Positions 57,719 to 64,000 of a stretch of 64,000 nt of DNA are shown here, piece by piece (position 1 is the first letter of the stretch; every line of letters starts with the position of its first letter). Source of the stretch: Odobenus rosmarus divergens (taxonomy: Eukaryota; Chordata; Mammalia; Carnivora; Odobenidae); the NCBI RefSeq assembly GCF_000321225.1, contig NW_004450464.1, positions 3,543,569 to 3,607,568 on the forward strand. Direction: 5' to 3'. Below the pieces are notes generated by a model. That model saw nothing but the letters and a program-made list of their open reading frames with translations. It did not search any database and had not been told where the DNA came from. Position numbers and translations under genes: made by a program.

Positions 57719-57984
57719 GCACCAGGAAAGAAAACTAATTAGTTATTTAAACAAACAAGAGACTTGGATTACATGTCTCCAAGATCCCTTTTTCAAGCTC
57801 TGAAATTTGGTTATTTTCTATTGAAGAATTTGGATTAAAAAAGGGAGAAATAGGAGGGAGAGACAAAAAATAGAAATAAGTTTAAACTTTTTCCAAAGTC
57901 ATTCTACAAACATATTTTAAAACTTTCATTAGAGAGTTCATGCTTGCTTATTAACAGAGCAAGCTATAGAACCCAACTTTTTAG
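57719..57984. other. Unannotated non-coding sequence
   Basis: I recognise nothing in this stretch. Confidence 0.5.
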
Positions 57985-58203
57985 TTGGTTTTAATCCCAA
58001 CTCCATGTGTGATTAGCTCTGGGAACTTGGGTAAATAACTTAAGCCCATATTTCTGAGTTTCAACATTATGTTATAGAGTTAATGCTAATATCTAATCCA
58101 ATGGATCATTGTGAGGATTAGGTGAAAGAATGCATATATAGTTTTTACCATGGTGCCAGGCACATAGTTAGTGCTCAGTAAGAGATGATGATGATGATGA
58201 TGA
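57985..58203 (+). repeat. MIR ending in a (GAT)n microsatellite
   Basis: 'GGGAACTTGGGTAAATAACT', 'CATTGTGAGGATTAGGTGAA', 'TGGTGCCAGGCACATAGTTA' and 'GTGCTCAGTAAGAGATG' follow plus-strand MIR to its end. The 3' end continues as (GAT)n at 58184-58203. Confidence 0.8.
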
Positions 58204-58259
58204 CAATGACAAATCTTTCTGGAAATTTCTACATATGTATTGGCAAGTAGATATTTTGA

Positions 58260-58485
58260 ATCTATCACTCTTGTACATAAATATGATCATACTATGCACA
58301 GATTTTTTTTAATTTAATAAATCTTATACTTTTTTTCCATGTTAGCATCTAAAGGTCTGTTTAGTGATGGAATCGTATTCATCATATGGATAGACCATGG
58401 TATATGTAACTGCTTTCCTATGGATTAATATTTAGGATCTGTTGGTGCTTTTATTGTTAACAATAATAATGAAATTAACATCCTT
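58260..58485 (-). repeat. Old L1M fragment
   Basis: 'TTTTTCCATGTTAGCATCTA', 'GTATTCATCATATGGATAGA' and 'GAAATTAACATCCTTATATG' match the antisense L1M 'agtattccatcgtatggatataccat' and 'tgaacatccttgtaca' segments. Confidence 0.6.
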
Positions 58486-59970
58486 ATATGCAGTATTTGA
58501 AGGATTTAAAGCTTCTTTTATTTAAGCAAAAAGAACTTCTAACCATTTTACTGTCAGACTTAACTTTTTTATTTCAAGACTAACCCTTTCTATTAGGCCT
58601 TCTAGCTTTTTTATTTCATCTTAGATTCCTAAGTCAATCAGGCACGTGATGGAATACAAAGGAACAGTTGTTATCTTTTATACTCTGGGTTTTCTACAGT
58701 GAAGCAATGGGAAATAAATCATAATTCTGAAAGGAAAGTATAAGAGCAAGTAAGTGTAAATTCCATACCACGGTCTCAGAACAGGAAATATATTTAGTGT
58801 GCTTAGCAAATGTGAAAGCCTCACCTAAATAGGGATTCTGAGTGTAGAAGAGATCCTCAAGGCTGTCAGAAGAAGAGAATGGGACTAAGGTTTCCAAAAT
58901 TTAATTTTGGAAATTAGAGTGGGAAACCTCTTTAAACTCGATTTAGATACTATAAATATGAAGGCAAGTAACATGAAGCCAGCTCATCCTAAAAGAATCT
59001 CAAGAATACAAGGCCCTCTGGCACTTTTTTTTCTTCAGAGGAAAAGACCATAAAGTCACTCTGCTTTATTAAGAAACCTAGTGGGAGCAGAGAAAAGTTT
59101 TAATAAGCTTATAGCTACTCTGACAGTTGAGTAGTAAATACTAAGCATTACTTCATAGGAATGAGTGAGTATAACACCTTCACACACTATTTCTATAACA
59201 TATGGACTGTTAAGTGTTTGAGAAATAATTTGTTTGTTTTTGCAGCTCATAGTTTAACGTAATGAAGCACTATTGAGTTGAATAACTAGACAAGAAACTC
59301 CTTAGTTATGGGGAATTATATTCTGAATTAATGAATTGCAAATTGTAAGCCAATCCAACTCCCATAAATATTATGAGGAAAGAAGTAGCAGTCCTACCTA
59401 CACAAATTTTCAAGGCAAAATTATTCTGTGACGAGAAAAAGATTTAGAGCATAATTAAGGTTCCTAAAATATAAGTACTTAAGAAGAAACTTACCATATG
59501 TTTAAAATTATTTGAGACTGCATTTATGATCTGTGATAAGTATATATTTTCTGGAATGCAGAAAACCTCTTTAAAGGTTTTCTGTTTTATTTTTGTGATA
59601 TTATTGTGCAGTTCACCTCTAGCAATTCATAATGGGCTTTAAAAATTCAAATAATAAAATAAAAATTTTTATTCTGTGCCTGTGATAGTTATTTCACTTT
59701 ACATAGAAAGCACTAACTCATTTTTGAAAATACAAATAACTTAAAATGACAGGTTTAATAAGCCATATTCTGGAAACATTTTGTTAACACAGCTCTATGA
59801 TACAAGTATAGAGTGTTATTCAAGTTTGAATGTTAAATAATTTGGGAAATGATGGCCTTGGAAACAGTCTTCAATCTCTGTGTACATGAGATTACTAAGA
59901 AAAATCTGTAATTTTAATGGATCATTTGTTTTAATTGGCTTAAGAGTCTAAAAACCACGCACTACCCAAT
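58486..59970. other. Unannotated non-coding sequence
   Basis: There is no gene and no clear repeat. The sequence is AT-rich. Confidence 0.5.
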
Positions 59971-59974
59971 AAAT

Positions 59975-60190
59975 AGGGAAGAGCACCGAATCTGGAGTCA
60001 GAGGCCTTGAAATCCAATCTGGCTGCATTGCAAAATAATTACATAACCCTGAGCAAGTCATGAACATTTATGATTCTATCTCTTTATCTCTCAAAGAAGT
60101 AAAATAAGATATAGCTGGCCTTCTTCAAACGGTCAGTCTAAGAAGGAGAGTAGCTAATGCAAGTGAAAATGTTCTAAGTAAATGTTCATC
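59975..60190 (+). repeat. MIR, nearly full length
   Basis: 'GAAGAGCACCGAATCTGGAG', 'TCAGAGGCCTTGAAATCCAA', 'ACATAACCCTGAGCAAGTCA' and 'GAAAATGTTCTAAGTAAATG' follow plus-strand MIR from the tRNA-derived head to the tail. Confidence 0.78.
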
Positions 60191-61440
60191 AGATTAACAA
60201 AAATGTTATGCAAAAAGAAAAGAAAAACAGAGGGTTTCATAGTCTAATAATCTAAGAAATCTTTGATGTGAGTGTAAGAGAGAGGGGGGAGAGAGAAAGA
60301 TTTCTCAGAGACTTTCACAAAGAGGGAATAGATTCTCCCTGTAAACTCAGTTGACCTTGGGACTCTCCCTGCCCCCCTTTTAAATGAAACATTTGGAGAA
60401 CACTCACAGTGAAAGGTAATTTCAGACACAAGGAGGCTGTGGTGGTTTTACAGTCGGGGTGTTAGGGTATGCACTACAGGAGGCTCAATGAGGCAAAGCT
60501 GCTACAAAATTGATGGGACTCAGACCTGCTGGAGGATCATTCCGGAGGAGTGTTTCCCGTTGGCTTCCTGTAAATGTATTTGGTACAGAATCGGCCTTCA
60601 TAGTTCTCTGAAACTGTTCCTCACACGCAATGACCTCAGCAGGGTTAAAACCAAGTGCCGAAGGAATGACATGTTTTCATCAGAGTTTGCCTCTCCGTTT
60701 TGAATATGTGCAAGGCTTGAAAATCCTTGTCATTAGGACTGTCATCATCCTTGAGTGTTCTAGTCTGACCAAGACACAAGTCTCATGGAAGAAGCCCCTT
60801 GAAGAAGTTATTTTCTCTGCCTGGGACTCATTTTCTGCATTTGCAAAATGAAGGAAATGAAGAGACCCCCAAGATGTCTTCCATGTCTAAAAATGTCAAC
60901 TAGATCATAGCAGGACATACCCTCCCCAGCCCCACCTGGATCTTCATGGCACCTAGAGTCACCTGCACCTCCCCCACCTAAGTTAGCCTTTAAAGTCTAG
61001 AGTATCAGTTCCAGAAGATTTATATGAAAGGTATAGCATATACATGGCCAAAAGGCCACTTAATTATTCTCTTAGGCACCGATTAGTTTCTTAGATTAGA
61101 TCACTGTTACTATGTCAGATGCTGAGCTAGAATAAACTACACTACCCACTAAACACCTGACCAGAACCCAGCCCATGGGTCTGTTTTCTAAAGTAAATGG
61201 ATCATTCTAGTTGGTTCTAGAATTCAATAAGAATGGTAGGCAGAACAAATTGGAAGGTAACTGCAAGTAAAAGAAAAAGAATTACTAAGCTCCGGGTATG
61301 TTTTGAGTATTTTATCAGATTTTGATGTTCCTTTAATGGACATTGTGAAATGTACTGTCAATTTGAAAGCAGGGCCTAGCTTCTGAAATATTATTCCTAC
61401 ACAATGTGGACTCTGTTCTGGGATGTGAAGAGCAGCCTTC
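60191..61440. other. Unannotated non-coding sequence
   Basis: There is no supported gene. Short frames at 60488-60851 are Cys/Arg-containing but unrecognised. A MIR-like phrase ('TTTTCTGCATTTGCAAAATG') lies at about 60830. Confidence 0.45.
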
Positions 61441-61515
61441 GTCATTCATTTAAAAGACATTATTTACTGTGTGTCAGGCACTGGACTAAGAAAAAAGATG
61501 GACATAAAAATTAGG
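61441..61515 (-). repeat. L2 3'-end fragment, short
   Basis: 'CATTCATTTAAAAGACATTA' followed by 'TTTACTGTGTGTCAGGCACT' is the antisense L2 terminus. Confidence 0.6.
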
Positions 61516-61603
61516 AAATGACTTTCTGACTCTCTCGATTACATGTTAGCCAAGTAGCAAGTATAAATCCAACCTACAGATATGAACCAGTGACCTCCCC
61601 CTG

Positions 61604-61629
61604 CAAAAAGAAAAAAAAAAAAAAAAAAA
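61604..61629. repeat. Poly(A) tract without a body
   Basis: A run of about 26 A with one G. No SINE or LINE body lies upstream, and I find no convincing flanking duplication, unlike the tract at 22.8 kb. Confidence 0.85.
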
Positions 61630-61673
61630 CCTAAATGCTTTAAAAACACATGGCCCTAAATAAAATTCTAACT

Positions 61674-61960
61674 TTTTTTTTTTAGTATAGTTGACACACA
61701 ACATTACATTAGTTTCAGGTGCACAACATAATGATTCAGCTTCTCTATACTTGACGCTGTGCTCACCACCAGTGTAGCTACCATCTGTCAGCACACAACG
61801 CTATTACAATATCATTCACTATATTCTTGTGTTGTGCCTTTAATTCCTGTGGCTTATTCATTCCCTAACTGGAAGCCCATATCTCCTGCTCCCCATCTCC
61901 CATTTTGCCCATCCCGCCGTCCACCCCCCCCCACTCTGGCAACCACTGGTTTGTTCTCTG
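61674..61960 (-). mobile_element. 5'-truncated L1 insertion
   Basis: After a T-tract, antisense L1 3'-UTR follows: 'AGTATAGTTGACACACAACA', 'TTACATTAGTTTCAGGTGCA', 'GTGTAGCTACCATCTGTCAG', 'CTTATTCATTCCCTAACTGG' and 'CTCTGGCAACCACTGGTTTG'. TAAAATTCTAACT (61661-61673) and TAAAATTCTGACT (61961-61973), one mismatch, form the target duplication. The insert is 287 bp, with no ORF. Confidence 0.9.
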
Positions 61961-61973
61961 TAAAATTCTGACT

Positions 61974-64000
61974 CAAAATTATCATGTGAAATAGCATAAT
62001 ATAAAAAGCACAGCCAAAATATCATGACTTAAAAAACTTCACACTTAAAAAATAAAAAGCCAAACTAAAAAATCCGAATGAATGGAAAAAGAAATCATTT
62101 CACCTTCCACAAGCTGCATTGGTAGAAAGTAGTTAATCCTCTATTGTAACTTTAATATCAGGATTAATTCCTGGGTCTCGCCTATGAATGCCATACTGGC
62201 TTAAACCTGAGACCTTTGTTTCCCTTTATACACAAAACAAAATTAAAACAGAACCTAAGGTCAGTAAGAGCTTTTAGAAATAAAAATTTCCAGGTAATAT
62301 TTCTCAATCTAGAACTTCCTTTATTTTATTTTTCTATTTATTTATTTTTTCACAGTGTGAGTATGAGCTCCTCCGTGATTATAATTTGGAGGGAAGAGGG
62401 TGGGAAAGTAAATTTAGTGTACCTAAAAAGAACACAAACAGCATTTTTCCCTCTCTGCTGAATGTTAAACTCATTAAAAGAACAAGAAGCATTTCATGGA
62501 TTACTGATAACAGTACCTCTGTCATAGACAGGAGGCCAGATTGGAGCTATAAATGGAGCCATTGTGTTCATTACCAAATGTGAGATATTCATCCTCAAAA
62601 CTGATCCGCCTCCTGCCAGAGACAGGTAGACATAATGAATACACAAAAGAAACCTTTTATTTTTTTTTCAGGGAGCCATACTAAAAAACAAGTTATTAGG
62701 ACATTAATCATCAGCCAAAAAGTGCATTCCAGTAGAAAACAGCAAAATCAACATAAATATGTGTATGGTTGATATGTTTGCAAAGTTCAACATGCATTAC
62801 AATGTGGTTAAAAGCTAGTATTTCTAAAGTAACCTTGGAATGCTTTTTCTTATTTTCATAAAAACAGTGACAGGCTGAGAACAGTTGAATTCATATTCTC
62901 ATCTACGAATGCTGAATTACTAAATTTAATTAAAGGCTGTAAGCATGATACAGTCTTTTAAAGATTGGGCATTTTGACCACTTTTTTCAAGGAGGGGGAA
63001 CCGAAGCCTGGAAAATGCAGTTAATAGCATGCCAGGGAGGGAATACAGTCCCCCAATGCCAAGTTCAGCATTCCCTTCCCCCTAGGCTAGTCTGTCTTTC
63101 TACCCATGTCGAGCCCAAGAAGAGCCGCATTTCCATAGTCCAGCAACTACCTTGAAATTTTGATATTTTGGCAGAATGTGTCCCCTGTCTGCTTGCTGGA
63201 GGCCTCAGTTTTGCCTATGACAGTATTTTATTTATTCTTTAGAGCCCTTTATGCTCATAAACATGCCCATTAGTTTTACAAATTACCACATTAGTCATAA
63301 ATGAGTTGTCTTCCTAATATAGCACATAACTTATTGTTGCATTTTATTGGACCATTTATAATAAAATTATGGAAAGTGTTAAATAACCCTCAGAGAAAAA
63401 ACGTATTCATCATCTCAGCAAAGGTATAAGTGTTGCATTTTCTGCTACAGTATTTGTAGGGAATTTATATTCAGAATATTATGCTATTTCTCTAAGAGGA
63501 CTCTTGGGTTTCTCCATGGGGCCATTCCCCCCGTCTTTCCTCTTCACTAGGTTTCTTATAAAAGTCTAAGCCACTTACAGTGCCCTGATTTCACTGCCTA
63601 AAAAAAATTATTTGCTCCTTCCAAATTGCACAAGATCTATTAAATTTGTTCTTTAACTTAGCAATTACAGTGCAGTGTCAAAGCCTGAAATCACCTCTTC
63701 CCCTTGTCACGGACTCCTAACAGAAACATTGGCACTAACACATGTGACCTTCAAAATATCAGTTGCCTCCCATAAAATCTAACGGTGTTTTCCCCAGAAA
63801 TAAGAAATGTGGAGCCACAGACCTAAGCTCTTTTTTAGATTCATGGAAATAGTGTATCTCTAGCTGAAACCAAAGGTGCCCTAATCATGGGACACTCACA
63901 AAATTTCTTCTCTTTCTTTTTAGCGTTTACAAATATGGAAATTTTCTTACCAGGCTACCAGGAGCTGTATTAGCCTCATCTAATGAAAGCTAATATGTAA
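61974..64000. other. Unannotated non-coding sequence
   Basis: There is no gene and no recognised mobile element over 2 kb. A T-rich tract lies at about 62320-62350. The absence of repeats could mean conserved regulatory sequence, but one sequence cannot show that. Confidence 0.4.

Noticed and set aside
61604..61673. A second body-less poly(A) insertion
   Set aside because: No convincing target duplication flanks the A-tract, unlike the 22.8-kb case, so simple expansion is as likely.
1..64000. An undescribed multigene system
   Set aside because: No coding gene, RNA gene or ordered array can be supported. The structure seen is explained by known classes of mobile element and simple repeats.

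Overview
This is mammalian nuclear DNA and almost certainly from a caniform carnivoran, probably an arctoid (bear, seal or weasel lineage). Nine tRNA-derived CAN-SINEs are present. They share the 'GGCGCCTGGGTGGCTCAG' head and an arctoid-like body; none looks like the dog-lineage SINEC_Cf or the cat-lineage body. Two young carnivoran LINE-1 insertions support the same placement. A run of 575 N inside one L1 marks an unclosed assembly gap, typical of a draft genome.

No protein-coding gene can be supported. The sequence is AT-rich and CpG-poor, with no CpG island and no recognisable promoter. No open frame resembles a known cellular protein. The only recognisable protein-coding sequence is the broken 3' part of a LINE-1 ORF2 (about 54.2-55.4 kb, minus strand). 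The window is best read as intergenic or deep intronic. Open frames of 60-146 codons are what chance gives here, and the longest nominal frame is an artefact of the N run.

The content is layered mobile-element history. The oldest layer is MIR and L2 fragments, including long reverse-strand L2 bodies near 7.5, 15.4, 23.4, 32.2, 35.4 and 43.7 kb. Above that lie DNA transposons: a Tigger2/MER28-like element at 3.8 kb, a second Tigger-type element at 19.8 kb, a fold-back element at 22.9 kb, a hAT element split in two at 23.6 and 24.5 kb, and MER5A at 32.5 kb. An MLT1-type LTR and several old L1M tails follow. The youngest layer is carnivoran L1s (12.8, 29.3, 54.0 and 61.7 kb) and CAN-SINEs, most with target-site duplications still readable. 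Nested insertions give relative ages at 12.8-13.3, 15.4-16.0, 18.0-18.4, 23.4-24.9, 29.3-29.8 and 32.2-33.2 kb.

The observations most worth a second look are a bare poly(T) tract flanked by a 16-bp duplication (22.8 kb), a twin-priming inverted L1 with a second L1 in its tail (12.8 kb), the four-component nest at 23.4-24.9 kb, a perfect 13-bp-arm palindrome inside an L2 relic (44.0 kb), and one splice-site-bounded open segment of 243 bases (9.3 kb). I found no sign of an undescribed biological system. Family names rest on remembered consensus sequences rather than a database search.
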